Source: Akkermansia muciniphila | GTDB lineage: Bacteria > Verrucomicrobiota > Verrucomicrobiia > Verrucomicrobiales > Akkermansiaceae | Reading direction: 5' to 3' | NCBI GenBank assembly: GCA_945901795.1 | Contig: CAMDLP010000019.1 | Coordinates: 1-52,635, forward strand | Length of the DNA stretch: 52,635 bases | Shown: piece after piece, positions 43,885 through 52,635 of the stretch | Layout: the number at the start of each line of letters is the position of its first letter | How positions within the stretch are numbered: the stretch's first letter is position 1 | Notes under the pieces: model-generated | The model's database searches: none | What the model saw: the letters and a program-made list of their open reading frames with translations, nothing else | Told to the model about the DNA's origin: nothing | Program-made: the position numbers and the translations under genes

Positions 43885-44613
43885 TCATTTCTCGCCGAGC
43901 ACCTCGGCCAGCAGTCCGATCATCGCCTGCGCGGCTTGTTTGCCGGTTTCCAAAACCTCGTGATGATCCAAGGTGGCGGTGGTAATGCCCGCGGCCCAGT
44001 TAGTCAGGCAGGAAAAAGCGGCGACGGGCAGACCTAGCGAGCGGGCTTGGATGGTTTCAAGCACGGTGCTCATGCCCACGGCATCCGCGCCGATCGTGCG
44101 CAGCATCCGGATTTCCGCAGGCGTTTCATACTGCGGACCGCGCAGCCCGGCATAGACGCCTTCATGCAAAACCATGCCGGTGGACGCCGCCGCGGTGCGG
44201 AACTCGGCGCGCCAGACGGCGTCGTAGGCGACGGACATGTCGATGAAGTCCGGGCCTTCCAGCGGTGAAGTGCCGGTGAGGTTGAGGTGGTCGCTGAGTA
44301 TCATCCAAGTGCCGGGCGCGAAGTCGGGGTTCAAAGTGCCCGCCGCGTTGGTGAGGATGAATTTTTGAATCCCCTGCTCCGCCATCCAGCGCACGCCCGC
44401 CGTGACGAGCCGCGGCCCGTGGCCTTCGTAAAGATGCACCCGTCCCTTCATCAGGACCACGGGAGTGCCGCCCAATTTCCCGAGGATGAACTTCCCCGCA
44501 TGCCCCGGCACCGAGGACGCCGGCAGCCCGGCCTCGGCGAACGTGACTTCGCGCTCGACGGCAACGGTTTCGGCTAACAATCCCAATCCAGACCCCAGGA
44601 CGATTCCAATCAT
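43885..44613 (-). CDS. punA: Purine nucleoside phosphorylase, trimeric (PNP class I)
   Basis: A 242-residue enzyme that phosphorolyses purine nucleosides to free base and (deoxy)ribose-1-phosphate. The N-terminus GIVLGSGLG holds the phosphate-binding Ser, GRVHLYEGH and ILTNAAGTLNPDF follow, and the purine site includes LRGPQYETPAEIRMLR and CLTNWAAG (Asn). This pattern is that of the trimeric guanine/hypoxanthine enzymes. It is somewhat shorter than the usual ~270 residues at the N-terminus. The gene ends about 130 bp from trpS. Confidence 0.9.
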   Translation of the reverse strand: MIGIVLGSGLGLLAETVAVEREVTFAEAGLPASSVPGHAGKFILGKLGGTPVVLMKGRVHLYEGHGPRLVTAGVRWMAEQGIQKFILTNAAGTLNPDFAPGTWMILSDHLNLTGTSPLEGPDFIDMSVAYDAVWRAEFRTAAASTGMVLHEGVYAGLRGPQYETPAEIRMLRTIGADAVGMSTVLETIQARSLGLPVAAFSCLTNWAAGITTATLDHHEVLETGKQAAQAMIGLLAEVLGEK

Positions 44614-44661
44614 GCGGGGATGATAGTGAATTTAGCGGATGATGGAACTGAAAAGCTCGCC

Positions 44662-46644
44662 TCAAACCGCGGCGCGCGCCTTGCCATTTCCCTCGATGGC
44701 GCGGGCGATGACGCCGAAAACCAGGATCGCGAGGATGACGATGTAGAACAGCCAGATGGTCCCCTTCCCCGCGGTGAAGCCGTAGTTGTGGAGGCCCACG
44801 CCGAGGAAATTCACGTGCCACCAGGAGAAGGTGACGACCGCGCCGGTGAAGACGGCGGCGAAGTGCAGGCCCCATTCCTTGATGTAGCCGCCGAGGCGGG
44901 CGTGGAGGATCGAGAGTGTCCACAGCACGATGAGCAGCGCGCCGTTTTCCTTGGGGTCCCAGCCCCAGAAGCGGCCCCACGAGTCGTTCGCCCAGACGCC
45001 GCCGAGCACGGTGCCGACAAGTGATAGAAACAGGGTGAGACAGATCATGCCGTAAACCGCGCGGGTCAGCGAGCGGCGGATGTCCTTGTCGCCGTCGTCG
45101 AGGCCGAGGCCGCGCATGAGCAGATAGATGAAGGAAAGGAAGGCGCTCAGCAGTCCGGCGGCGTAGCCGAGCGTGATGGTGAGCACGTGGATGGTGAGCC
45201 AGTAGTTGGAATCCAGCACGGCGACGAGTGGGTCCATGTTGTCCTTGGCGTCGCCGAGCTCGAAGCGCCGGGCGAGGATGATGAGCAGCGTGCCGAGGAT
45301 GGGCGCGACACCGAGGGCGAAACGGCGGCGGGTCATCCACTCCATGATGAGCGCGATGAGCACGGCGGTGGCGGCGATGAAAATGATGGTGTCGTAGAGA
45401 TTCCCCACCGGCGGGCGCTGCATGATGATGCAGCGTTTCACGATGGGAATGATGCAATAGACTAGACCGGCGGCGGTGGCGGCGAGGGTGGTCCAGTAAA
45501 GGATGAGGGCGGCCTTCCCCTGACCTGCGGTGCACATCGCGAGCGCGGTGATGGTGCCGAAGATGAAGAAGACGAGCGCGTAGAGGAACCAGTTTTTCTG
45601 ATAGTAACTGGCTTCGAGCGGGACATGGCGGTATTCGCCGCGGGCTTCGGCGCGCTTGGCGAGGCGGTCGCGAAGGGTGACGAGTTCCTTGCGGAAAGCG
45701 CTTTCATCACTGACAGAGCGGGCGGTGGTTTCGAGGACCTTGATGTCGGCAATGGCGAGTTGCGGGTCGATCTTCGTCTCGGTGATCGGAACCATGATCG
45801 CGTTGCCCGCGCTGAGCCAGATGGGCTCCTTGGGGTCGGCGGGCGGCAGGATGAAGAGCCCGAACTTGGCGAAATTCGCGGCATCGAAAACCTGCTGCAT
45901 CAGACCCTGGAGATGGGAATCCATCGCCTTCCCCTGCGCTTGGGACTGTGAGATTTGCTGGCGGATTTGCGGCGCGGTCGCCATCACCGCGCTGATGTCG
46001 GCGTGTTGGTCGGGCGCGCCGTTCTTGCCGGAACCGTGAAGGGTGACGCCGAAACGGGCGAAGCCGAAATAACCGATCAAGCTCTCATAGTTGCGGAGAT
46101 TGTAGGCGAGATCGATGGTCTGGGCCTGGACGGGATCGCGCTTGTCCTTCTCGACGGCCTCGTAGGTTTTCGCGAGCTCAACGAGTTTCTCGCGGCCGGG
46201 CTCGATGTCGGCGTAACTGTAACGGTCGCGCTTGCCGCGCGGTTTCACGCCGATGGCTTCGAGCACCGCGGAATTGTCGATGCGGAAGGTCGGCAGCTTG
46301 ATGGCGAGCTGCGGGCGAAAGAGCGAGTCCATCAGCCAAGCGGTCGGCTTGATTCTAACCACCTTGCCGCCGCTACCTTCGACTTCCATCGAACGCGCGC
46401 CGTGCAGGCCGAGCATGGTGAATCCGGCGAAGGTCGAAAGCGGCTTGATCCGGCCACCGTTTTGGACGGGCAGAGTCTCGGCGATTTTGAGCGTTTCCTC
46501 GGACCACGGGGTGTAGCCCTCGACCTGGCGGACCTCGCCCTTCGGCATGTTGTCGATGACGAGGTTGGTGAAAATCGCGACGAGCACGAGCAGCGCGAGG
46601 GCGGCGGCGATCCAGCGCCCGGCTTTGGAAGATGAGTTAGACAT
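44662..46644 (-). CDS. ccsA: Cytochrome c biogenesis protein CcsA/ResC (System II)
   Basis: A 660-residue membrane protein. One N-terminal helix and a ~330-residue soluble region come first. Multiple helices follow in the C-terminal half, with the tryptophan-rich haem-handling motif WGRFWGWDPKENGALLIVLW and flanking His residues (the WWD domain). In System II, CcsA and ResB bring haem to apocytochrome c on the outer face of the inner membrane. The large N-terminal soluble region is unusual compared with CcsA of ~300-400 residues; similar fusions occur in Bacteroidota and Verrucomicrobiota. It overlaps resB by 8 bp, so both are translated from one transcript. Confidence 0.9.
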   Translation of the reverse strand: MSNSSSKAGRWIAAALALLVLVAIFTNLVIDNMPKGEVRQVEGYTPWSEETLKIAETLPVQNGGRIKPLSTFAGFTMLGLHGARSMEVEGSGGKVVRIKPTAWLMDSLFRPQLAIKLPTFRIDNSAVLEAIGVKPRGKRDRYSYADIEPGREKLVELAKTYEAVEKDKRDPVQAQTIDLAYNLRNYESLIGYFGFARFGVTLHGSGKNGAPDQHADISAVMATAPQIRQQISQSQAQGKAMDSHLQGLMQQVFDAANFAKFGLFILPPADPKEPIWLSAGNAIMVPITETKIDPQLAIADIKVLETTARSVSDESAFRKELVTLRDRLAKRAEARGEYRHVPLEASYYQKNWFLYALVFFIFGTITALAMCTAGQGKAALILYWTTLAATAAGLVYCIIPIVKRCIIMQRPPVGNLYDTIIFIAATAVLIALIMEWMTRRRFALGVAPILGTLLIILARRFELGDAKDNMDPLVAVLDSNYWLTIHVLTITLGYAAGLLSAFLSFIYLLMRGLGLDDGDKDIRRSLTRAVYGMICLTLFLSLVGTVLGGVWANDSWGRFWGWDPKENGALLIVLWTLSILHARLGGYIKEWGLHFAAVFTGAVVTFSWWHVNFLGVGLHNYGFTAGKGTIWLFYIVILAILVFGVIARAIEGNGKARAAV

Positions 46645-47869
46645 GGCGTTTCTTGCGTGAGCCGGCAGCGAGGAAGGAGCCGAGTTTGATCAGGAAGGTG
46701 ACGGCCATCCCGAAGGCGACGATCCAGAGGCTGTATTCCGGCCACTTGTCGGCGGGGTTTCTGACGATTTCAAAAACGGAATACATCCTCTCGCCCGGAC
46801 CGGCACCGGGCGGGCCGTAGCTGGCTTGGAAGAAGGTAAGTCCTTCGTAGCGCATCGGCTCGTTCATCTGGATAGTGACCTTGGCCTCGCCGCCGTTCTC
46901 GATGCGGGTGACCTCGCTGACGAACTTGGCGGGCCGCATGGTGCCGGGGTGGAAGGCGGCGGTGAACTTGTCGAGCTTGAGCGTGAACGGCATCACCCAC
47001 AGCCGCTTGCGCATGTCCACGGTGAAGACGCGGTCCTGATAGCGATAGGAAAACGGATGAAAGCTGGCACCGGCAAGAATGAACGGCTCGGACTTGGTGC
47101 CGTCGCGGTGGAGGATGCGGGCGTAGCAACCGGCGGTGAATCGCTCGGCCTCCTCGGCTTTCGCGAGCTTGGGCTTTTCCATCAGAAAATAACCGTCGGC
47201 GATGAGTTGCTGGCGGTCCGGCGCGCGCTCGTTGGCGGAGACGGGCACCGCGTTGTTCAGATAACCGGTGAGCTGGAGGTCGAAGGGCAGCTCGGGCAGC
47301 CGGAAGGTGCGGAGCTTGGCGTCCTGGAGATTGTCGATGTCCTTGCCGCGGATGACGTGGATTTGCCCGGCCTTGCCGTCCTTGATCTCGGTCACCTCGA
47401 CGACGTATTCGAAGTAGTCCTCCGCCGCGTTAGAAGACTCGCCTTCGCCGACGGCCATGTTTCCGCGCTCGGAGAAATGGTGGGCCACGCCGCCGCCGGC
47501 GAGCATGAAGATAATGCCGAAGTGGGAGATGAGATTTCCATAGTGCCGCCAGCCTTTGCGAATCCGGACGATGCCGCCGAGGATGAGATTGAGCAGCAGC
47601 ACGGCGCAGACCCAGTAACCGCCGGGCAGGGGCAGCGGGACCATCTTGCCGTTGAGCTCGGGGAGCAGGAAAAAGGACTTCCAGTCGAAATACTTGGTGA
47701 GCGTCGGATAGAGGCCGTTGTCGATCTGCTCCAGCGTGGCGAACCAGGTCAGCAGGCCGAGCAGCAGCATCGTGATGGTGGCGAGCCCGAAGCCGGAGAG
47801 CACGTCGTAGATTTTCCAGCAAATGGATCGGGGGGCTTTGCCGAGCGGCGGTGTTTCGGGAATTTCCAT
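46637..47869 (-). CDS. resB: Cytochrome c biogenesis protein ResB/Ccs1
   Basis: A 410-residue protein with membrane helices near residues ~20-45, 75-95 and 105-130 and another at the C-terminus (WIVAFGMAVTFLIKLGSF). A periplasmic domain of ~220 residues lies between them; this is the ResB layout. The conserved segment ISHFGIIFMLAGGGVAHHF holds a His. It acts with CcsA as the haem-attachment complex. I chose the ATG at 47869 (MEIPETPPLG); the frame is open another 14 codons. It overlaps ccsA by 8 bp, and a lipoprotein gene lies about 40 bp upstream on the same strand. Confidence 0.88.
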   Translation of the reverse strand: MEIPETPPLGKAPRSICWKIYDVLSGFGLATITMLLLGLLTWFATLEQIDNGLYPTLTKYFDWKSFFLLPELNGKMVPLPLPGGYWVCAVLLLNLILGGIVRIRKGWRHYGNLISHFGIIFMLAGGGVAHHFSERGNMAVGEGESSNAAEDYFEYVVEVTEIKDGKAGQIHVIRGKDIDNLQDAKLRTFRLPELPFDLQLTGYLNNAVPVSANERAPDRQQLIADGYFLMEKPKLAKAEEAERFTAGCYARILHRDGTKSEPFILAGASFHPFSYRYQDRVFTVDMRKRLWVMPFTLKLDKFTAAFHPGTMRPAKFVSEVTRIENGGEAKVTIQMNEPMRYEGLTFFQASYGPPGAGPGERMYSVFEIVRNPADKWPEYSLWIVAFGMAVTFLIKLGSFLAAGSRKKRHV

Positions 47870-47911
47870 GATCAAATTAGACGGGTCGCGATACGAAATT
47901 TCAGCGGCCAA

Positions 47912-48499
47912 TCATTCAGCCATCTTCAGGCTCTTTGCGAAGCTTTCGAGGACCGGCGTGGCGGCTTCGACCTCGGCCTTGGGGCCCACCATTTTCACGG
48001 TGAGGATCTGGCCGTTGACGGAGGCGACCACGCCGGCAAGGGCGAATCCGGGTTTCGGCGGAGCGCCCATGCCGCCGGCGTAATCACCCTCCGCGGTGAT
48101 CAGGACGCCGGTGGAGCCTGCGATGGAAGCGGTGGGAAGTTTCTCCAGCGCGGCGGCATCGACCGGGTCCGCGCCGAATTGCTTGAACCAACGGTTCACG
48201 TTGTCGAGGACCGAGCCGGAAGCCAGGGAAACCCAGACCTCGCCCATGCCGCTCTCGCCGAAGCGGTAGTTCAGCAAGCGGAATTGCGACGCGGGCAGCA
48301 CCAGCCAGCCTTGCGGCGTCTCGCCTTTGACCGGGCTCGGCTTGGCGTCGCGGAAACGCTCGTCGCTGGAGGCGAAAAGCTTGGGTGCCGCGTCGCGGGT
48401 GGTCGCCGCACGGGTTTCCGTGATGGTGATTTCCTCTTTCTCCCGGCAGGAGGAAAAGATCACAACGCAGGTAATCAGGCAGGCGACGCGGCATTTCAT
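47912..48499 (-). CDS. Small lipoprotein upstream of the ResB/CcsA genes
   Basis: A 195-residue protein with a lipoprotein signal peptide ending VIFSSC. The first residues after the lipid site are charged (REKEEITITET). The rest is a compact domain with QGWLVLPASQFRLLNYRFG and GEVWVSLASG, of no family I recognise. It starts at the ATG at 48499; the frame is open 12 codons upstream. Adjacency to ResB/CcsA suggests a role in the same envelope process, but this is position only. The divergent XerC/D gene starts about 245 bp away. Confidence 0.7.
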   Translation of the reverse strand: MKCRVACLITCVVIFSSCREKEEITITETRAATTRDAAPKLFASSDERFRDAKPSPVKGETPQGWLVLPASQFRLLNYRFGESGMGEVWVSLASGSVLDNVNRWFKQFGADPVDAAALEKLPTASIAGSTGVLITAEGDYAGGMGAPPKPGFALAGVVASVNGQILTVKMVGPKAEVEAATPVLESFAKSLKMAE

Positions 48500-48743
48500 T
48501 GCAGCTGCGATAAGCCTGCCCCCTGCCCCGCGCAAGTGGAAACGAGAACCGCGAGGCCTTCCTGTAAGCCTTCAAGTTGCTGGCCGCGGCTCCCGATCAG
48601 ATATCCAAGAAGCCAAGCGCCCCATTCCGGGGATAGCGTGTCCGAGGCGGCGGGGTGACCACGTCGGATGGGCCCGGAAATTTCCGATGCCCGCATGAAG
48701 ACTTTACTCCGGCACCACCCGGGGCGATTTTCCCGAACAGCCG

Positions 48744-49628
48744 ATGGAACCCAGCAGCGATCAATTCATCCGCTATCTCGCGACCGAGCGCGGGCTGTCC
48801 GAGGCGTATCAGCTGTCGGTGCGCCAGACGCTCGACGCGCTGGCCGGCTGGATGAAATCGCGGACCCCTTCCCTGCCCGACCTCGGGACCGACGAGCTCG
48901 CGGCATTTCTCAGCCAGCGCAAGAAGGACGGCCTCAACGCGGCCTCGCTGCGGATCACCACGGTGCATCTGAAGATTTTTTTCCGCTGGCTGGTGATGAA
49001 GGGCAAGCTGGAGATGGACCCGGCCGAGCCGCTGCTGGCCCCGCGACCGGACCAGACGCTACCAGAAACTTTGCATGCCTCCGAGTTGGTGAAACTGCTG
49101 GAGTCCATCGACCCGTCATTACCGTTAGGCCGGCGGGATTTGGCGATTCTCGAGTTGTTCTACTCCTCCGGCCTACGGCTTTCCGAGCTGTGCAAGGCCC
49201 GGCTGGAGATGATGGATTTCGAGGAGGGCTTCCTGCGGGTCACGGGAAAGGGCAGGAAGACCCGGATCGTGCGCGTCGGCAACAAGGCGCGCGAGGCGAT
49301 TTCCAACTACCTCGCCAACGAGCGCCCGGGCCTCGTCGGGAAGAAAACCTCGTCGCACGTATTCATCAGCGTCCGGGGCACCGCGCTCTCGCCGGACCGC
49401 GTCCGCCAGATCGTCAAGGAGCGTGCCAGGTTCGCGGGCATCGACCAGAACGTCTATCCGCACCTGCTGCGCCACTCGTTCGCGACCCACCTGCTGGAAG
49501 GCGGCGCGGACCTGCGGGTGATTCAGGAACTGCTGGGCCACGCCGACATTTCCACCACCCAGATCTACACCCACGTGGACCGACAGCGCTTGAAGTCGGT
49601 GCACAAGCAGTTCCACCCGCGCGGGTGA
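48744..49628 (+). CDS. xerD: Tyrosine recombinase XerC/XerD
   Basis: A 294-residue recombinase. The N-terminal SAM-like domain begins [20 protein letters not shown]. The catalytic residues are visible: Arg in [10 protein letters not shown], Lys in [10 protein letters not shown], His and Arg in [12 protein letters not shown], His in [10 protein letters not shown], and the nucleophile Tyr in TQIYTHVD. Xer recombinases resolve chromosome dimers at dif sites. It could be XerC or XerD; the FHLL/GLRLSEL form is common to both. It is not flanked by phage or integron genes, so a chromosomal housekeeping role is likely. Confidence 0.92.
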   Translation: MEPSSDQFIRYLATERGLSEAYQLSVRQTLDALAGWMKSRTPSLPDLGTDELAAFLSQRKKDGLNAASLRITTVHLKIFFRWLVMKGKLEMDPAEPLLAPRPDQTLPETLHASELVKLLESIDPSLPLGRRDLAILELFYSSGLRLSELCKARLEMMDFEEGFLRVTGKGRKTRIVRVGNKAREAISNYLANERPGLVGKKTSSHVFISVRGTALSPDRVRQIVKERARFAGIDQNVYPHLLRHSFATHLLEGGADLRVIQELLGHADISTTQIYTHVDRQRLKSVHKQFHPRG

Positions 49629-49711
49629 CTTTGAATCCACCATGGAATTATTTGAATTTTCAGCACCCACAAACCCACTCGACCCCTGATTTTTAAAATA
49701 TCTTTACATTC

Positions 49712-49717
49712 AAGGAG
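49712..49717 (+). promoter_or_regulatory. Strong Shine-Dalgarno sequence upstream of the CAP-domain gene
   Basis: AAGGAG at 49712-49717 is 4 bp before an in-frame TTG at 49722. This would extend the CAP lipoprotein by 10 residues relative to the ATG at 49752, which has no clear ribosome site. The upstream stretch 49691-49710 is AT-rich, as promoters are. Confidence 0.5.
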
Positions 49718-49751
49718 ATATTTGAGATTGGATTTTCAGCCCTGTCCCAGC

Positions 49752-50318
49752 ATGAAAACATACCTCTCCATCAAAATGATCGCGGTCGTTTGCGTTGCCA
49801 GCCTGCCGTCCTGCGCGCCGCCTCAGCAACCCACCAAGATGCACGTGTCGGCATCGATCCGGCCTGACCCCTCGCTCTCCGGACAGGTGTTCCAACGAGT
49901 CAACTCCTACCGCAGGAGCGTCGGCGCGTCGACCCTCCAACGTCACGCCGGACTCGACCGTCTGGCGCAGCAGCACTCGGAATACCTGCGGCAGCATCGC
50001 GGGACCTTCAAACTTCACGGGAAAAACGTCAGCCATTTCGGCTTCGAAGGTCGCGCTTTGGCGGCCCGCGAGCATTACCAAATGCAGAGCGTCAGCGAGA
50101 ATGTGGCGGCTGCCAACCATCCCGGACAAAATCCCGCTCCGGTGCTCGTTAAGCTCTGGCAGGGATCTAAGAATCACGATTCCAACATGCGCCAATCTTG
50201 GACCCACACCGGAGTGGGCGTGGTGGTGGACAGCGACGGCATGGTTTTCGCCACCCAGCTTTTCGCCACGGTCAGCAGTTCCAAGCTGGCCACCCGCGAG
50301 CGATTCAACCGGTTCTGA
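49752..50318 (+). CDS. CAP/SCP-domain lipoprotein
   Basis: A 188-residue protein with a lipoprotein signal peptide (KMIAVVCVASLPSC). A CAP (cysteine-rich secretory protein, antigen 5, PR-1) domain follows, with VNSYRRSVGAS, LDRLAQQHSEYLRQH, VSENVAAAN and TGVGVVVDSDG visible. Bacterial CAP proteins are usually exported and their activity is poorly known. The TTG at 49722 with a good Shine-Dalgarno sequence is an alternative start that would lengthen the signal peptide. rnhB follows 8 bp after the stop. Confidence 0.85.
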   Translation: MKTYLSIKMIAVVCVASLPSCAPPQQPTKMHVSASIRPDPSLSGQVFQRVNSYRRSVGASTLQRHAGLDRLAQQHSEYLRQHRGTFKLHGKNVSHFGFEGRALAAREHYQMQSVSENVAAANHPGQNPAPVLVKLWQGSKNHDSNMRQSWTHTGVGVVVDSDGMVFATQLFATVSSSKLATRERFNRF

Positions 50319-50326
50319 TCCGCGCG

Positions 50327-50950
50327 ATGCCCGATTTGTCGCTTGAAATCGCCCTGCAAGTCCGCGGCTTTTCCATCATCGCGGGCATCGACGAGGCGGG
50401 TCGCGGGCCGCTCGCCGGTCCGGTGGCGGCGGCGGCGGTGATTTTACCGGAAGGTTTCACCTGCCCCGGACTCGACGATTCTAAAAAAATCAGCGCACCC
50501 AAGCGCGAGCTGCTTTACGAGCGACTCACGACGGACCCGGAGATTCATTGGACCGTCGCCACCGCCGACCGCGAGGAAATCGACCGGCTCAACATCCTGA
50601 GAGCCACCCATCTGGCGATGCGGCGCGCCGCCGAGGCCCTGCGCCCGGTGCCGGATCATTGTTTGATCGACGGACTGCCTGTCAGGGATTTTCCGTTCGC
50701 CCACGACGGCATCGTCAAAGGCGACGGGCTTTCGCTCTCCATCGCCGCGGCAAGCATCATCGCGAAAGTCACCCGCGACCGGATCATGCGCGAGCTCGAC
50801 CGGGAGTTCCCTCAATTCGGCTTTGCGAAACACCAAGGATATGGCACCAAAGGGCATCTTGAAGCGCTACGGATTCACGGCCCTTGTTGCCATCATCGTC
50901 GCTCGTTTCAGCCGGTCGCTCAACTCGCCCTGCCGTTTGACGACGGCTGA
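50327..50950 (+). CDS. rnhB: Ribonuclease HII
   Basis: A 207-residue endonuclease that cuts RNA in RNA-DNA hybrids and removes misincorporated ribonucleotides. The catalytic acids Asp22 and Glu23 are in AGIDEAGRGPLAGP, a third Asp is in HCLIDGLP, and the late segment SIIAKVTRDRIM is the usual one. The frame is open from 50198, but the ATG at 50327 begins the conserved fold. It is followed directly by yraN. CHHRRSFQPV at the C-terminal end is typical. Confidence 0.95.
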   Translation: MPDLSLEIALQVRGFSIIAGIDEAGRGPLAGPVAAAAVILPEGFTCPGLDDSKKISAPKRELLYERLTTDPEIHWTVATADREEIDRLNILRATHLAMRRAAEALRPVPDHCLIDGLPVRDFPFAHDGIVKGDGLSLSIAAASIIAKVTRDRIMRELDREFPQFGFAKHQGYGTKGHLEALRIHGPCCHHRRSFQPVAQLALPFDDG

Positions 50951-50954
50951 CGGC

Positions 50955-51317
50955 TTGGCGCGCGACCGGATCTGGGTGGGCAACTACGGCGAGCAGGTCG
51001 CTGCGGCCTGGCTGCAATCCCAAGGCTGCAAGATCCTCGCGAAAAACTACCGCGGCCCGCGGCGCGGCGAGGTGGACATCATCGCGCGGGATCACAAGCT
51101 GTTACTGTTTGTGGAAGTGAAGACCCGCCGCGAAGGCAGCAAGATCCGCGGCCTCGACGCGGTGGGGAAGGACAAGCAGGCGTTGATCGAGCGTGGCGCG
51201 AACTCGTGGCTCAAACGCCTCGGCACGCGTGACTTGCCGTGGCGCTTCGATGTCATCGAGGTCTATGTCGAGGACGGCGAGCGCCCCCGGATCAACCATG
51301 TGAAGGACGCGTTCTAA
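50955..51317 (+). CDS. yraN: YraN/UPF0102-family nuclease-like protein
   Basis: A 120-residue protein when started at the TTG at 50955, 4 bp after the rnhB stop. It has the conserved core NYGEQVAAAWLQSQGCKILA, then NYRGPRRGEVDII and FVEVKTRR, matching the Holliday-junction-resolvase-like fold of UPF0102. The function of the family is not established. The frame is open far upstream inside rnhB, so the true start is uncertain; a GTG at 50976 is the other candidate. The usual rnhB-yraN pairing supports the call. Confidence 0.85.
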   Translation: MARDRIWVGNYGEQVAAAWLQSQGCKILAKNYRGPRRGEVDIIARDHKLLLFVEVKTRREGSKIRGLDAVGKDKQALIERGANSWLKRLGTRDLPWRFDVIEVYVEDGERPRINHVKDAF

Positions 51318-51334
51318 CTTTCGCCGTCCCGCAC

Positions 51335-52635
51335 CTAACCAACCGCAGGCTCCAGCGTGTAGCTGTCCTTGCCGTCCTTAACGAGCCAGCCTTGCTCGGC
51401 GAGTCGGGCGCGGAGGGTGTCGGACTCGGCCCAGTTTTTCGCGAGACGCGCCTGCCAGCGGGCTTCGGCGAGCGCTTTGACCGAGTCCGGAATCGCGCTG
51501 GAATCGTGATGAACTTCCTCCGGCAGGGTGAGGCCGAGGGCGCGCAGGAGGCGGTTGAATCCGGCGAGCGCAGCGGCGGCCTCCTCGCCAGTTAGGTTCG
51601 CGGCCTCGCGCAGGCCGGTGAACATCCCGCCGAGCGCGCCGGGGGTGTTGAGGTCGTGGTTCAAGCTGTCCCAAGCGGCTTGGAACGGGCCGAAGTCCGC
51701 GCGGGTGATCACGGTGCCGGGCTCGATTTTCGAGGCGAGCTGGCGGGCTCCTTTGGCGAGTTTCGCCAGGGCCTCGCGCGCGCCTGATAGGGAGTCGAGA
51801 GTAAAATTGAGCGGCTTCCGATAGTGCGCGCCGATCAGCACGTAGCGGACTTCCATCGCCGAAAAACCAAGGGCGGCGAGGTCTTCGAGCGTGTAGAGAT
51901 TGCCGAGCGACTTGGACATTTTCCCGCCATCGACGAGGAGGTGGGTGATGTGGAACCAGTGCGCGGCGAAGTGGCCGCCGCAGGCGCACTCGCTCTGGGC
52001 GATTTCGTTTTCGTGGTGCGGGAAAACCAGATCGACGCCGCCGGAGTGGAGGTCGAACGACTCGCCGAGGTATTCCTGGATCATCGCCGAGCATTCGAGG
52101 TGCCAGCCGGGGCGGCCTTCGCCCCACGGCGAGGGCCAGAAATTGTCGCCGTCCTCGGGCTTGCGGCCTTTCCAGAGGACGAAATCGGAGAGGCTGTCTT
52201 TTTCGTATTCGTCGGAGCTGGAGCGGGCGTTCTGGGTTTTGCCGATGTCGAGCTCGCGCTGGTCGAGGCGGGACAGGCGGCCGTAGCCGGGAAAGGAGGA
52301 GATTTTGAAATACACCGAGCCGTCGTCCGAAGCGTAGGCGTGGCCTTTTTTCACCAGCGTCTCGATCATCGCGATCTGCTGCGGGATGTGCTCGACCGCG
52401 CTCGGCTCGATGTGCGGCGGGAGCAGGCCGAGTTTCTCGCAATCGGCGTGGAATTTCGCCGTCCAACCGGCGGTGAATTCCTTGAGCGACTTGCCGGCTT
52501 TTTGGGAATCGCGGATGGTTTTGTCGTCCACGTCGGTGATGTTCCGGACATGGAGCGTGCGGGTGCCGCCGGTTTCCAAAGTGCGGCGCAGCACGTCCTG
52601 CAGCACGAAGGTGCGGAAGTTTCCGATGTGCGCGG
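51335..52635 (-). CDS. cysS: Cysteine--tRNA ligase, C-terminal part (5' end outside window)
   Basis: The frame runs to the window edge, so the N-terminus is missing. The visible 432 residues start AHIGNFRTFVLQDVLRRTL, which holds the HIGH-like motif, and continue with TDVDDKTI and GWHLECSAM (a zinc Cys). HHENEIAQSE (the second zinc region) and KMSKSLGN follow. The C-terminal helical domain ends with LRARLAEQGWLVKDGKDSYT. It charges tRNA-Cys. The convergent yraN stops 17 bp away. Confidence 0.97.
   Translation of the reverse strand, partial: AHIGNFRTFVLQDVLRRTLETGGTRTLHVRNITDVDDKTIRDSQKAGKSLKEFTAGWTAKFHADCEKLGLLPPHIEPSAVEHIPQQIAMIETLVKKGHAYASDDGSVYFKISSFPGYGRLSRLDQRELDIGKTQNARSSSDEYEKDSLSDFVLWKGRKPEDGDNFWPSPWGEGRPGWHLECSAMIQEYLGESFDLHSGGVDLVFPHHENEIAQSECACGGHFAAHWFHITHLLVDGGKMSKSLGNLYTLEDLAALGFSAMEVRYVLIGAHYRKPLNFTLDSLSGAREALAKLAKGARQLASKIEPGTVITRADFGPFQAAWDSLNHDLNTPGALGGMFTGLREAANLTGEEAAAALAGFNRLLRALGLTLPEEVHHDSSAIPDSVKALAEARWQARLAKNWAESDTLRARLAEQGWLVKDGKDSYTLEPAVG

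Noticed and set aside
46826-48658. A 610-codon open frame opposite resB and the lipoprotein gene
   Set aside because: It spans two genes that are well supported on the - strand; composition is that of an antisense shadow.

Overview
The window is a GC-rich bacterial chromosome segment, mostly housekeeping genes with a small accessory patch. I infer a member of the Verrucomicrobiota (a Verrucomicrobiaceae/Luteolibacter-like organism). The reasons are the two histidine kinases with discoidin-like periplasmic sensors, a DUF6600-type lipoprotein, a DUF6288-like gene fragment, many short palindromic repeats and the gene content overall. No rRNA or other decisive taxonomic marker is present, so this is inference.

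Layout. 1-540: tail of a REP-associated (Y1/IS200-like) transposase followed by a 98-bp inverted-repeat element. 620-5372: a sensor kinase/response regulator pair, then mannose-6-phosphate isomerase and a D-2-hydroxyacid dehydrogenase, all on the + strand. 5519-12782: a large lipoprotein, a polyprenyl diphosphate synthase, a very repetitive Gln/Arg/Glu-rich lipoprotein, a SufR/ArsR-like regulator and a DUF1232 membrane protein. 12903-17158: family 4-like uracil-DNA glycosylase without its iron-sulfur cysteines, a LOG-family protein, Fe/Mn superoxide dismutase and RmuC. 17173-21090: a glmS / beta-helix acetyltransferase / glmM cluster (amino-sugar nucleotide synthesis), then a squalene/phytoene synthase. 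22203-27807: uvrB, an FHA protein, leuB and a chorismate-binding enzyme. 27959-30627: a second, paralogous kinase/regulator pair ending in a strong bidirectional terminator, opposite rplI.

31329-36946 holds two secreted proteins and then the accessory patch: a 13-bp tandem repeat, a VapBC-type toxin-antitoxin pair, a 5'-truncated AbiEii-like nucleotidyltransferase, a cluster of small hairpins, a mosaic of three unrelated gene fragments, and an initiator tRNA gene. 36047-52635 returns to core functions: a conserved protein of unknown function, NAD kinase, a double-domain LOG-like protein, an OmpH/Skp chaperone, fmt, adenylate kinase, a UbiA-like membrane protein, trpS, purine nucleoside phosphorylase, the System II cytochrome c maturation pair CcsA/ResB with a lipoprotein, a XerC/D recombinase, a CAP-domain lipoprotein, rnhB, yraN and the C-terminal part of cysS.

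The strongest leads for a second look are the fragment mosaic beside the tRNA (35.2-35.9 kb), the uracil-DNA glycosylase lacking three of four cluster cysteines, the paired discoidin-sensor two-component systems, the glmU-less glm cluster carrying a palindrome inserted in frame, and the dispersed repeat families. I found no CRISPR array, prophage, complete insertion sequence or convincing new multi-gene system.
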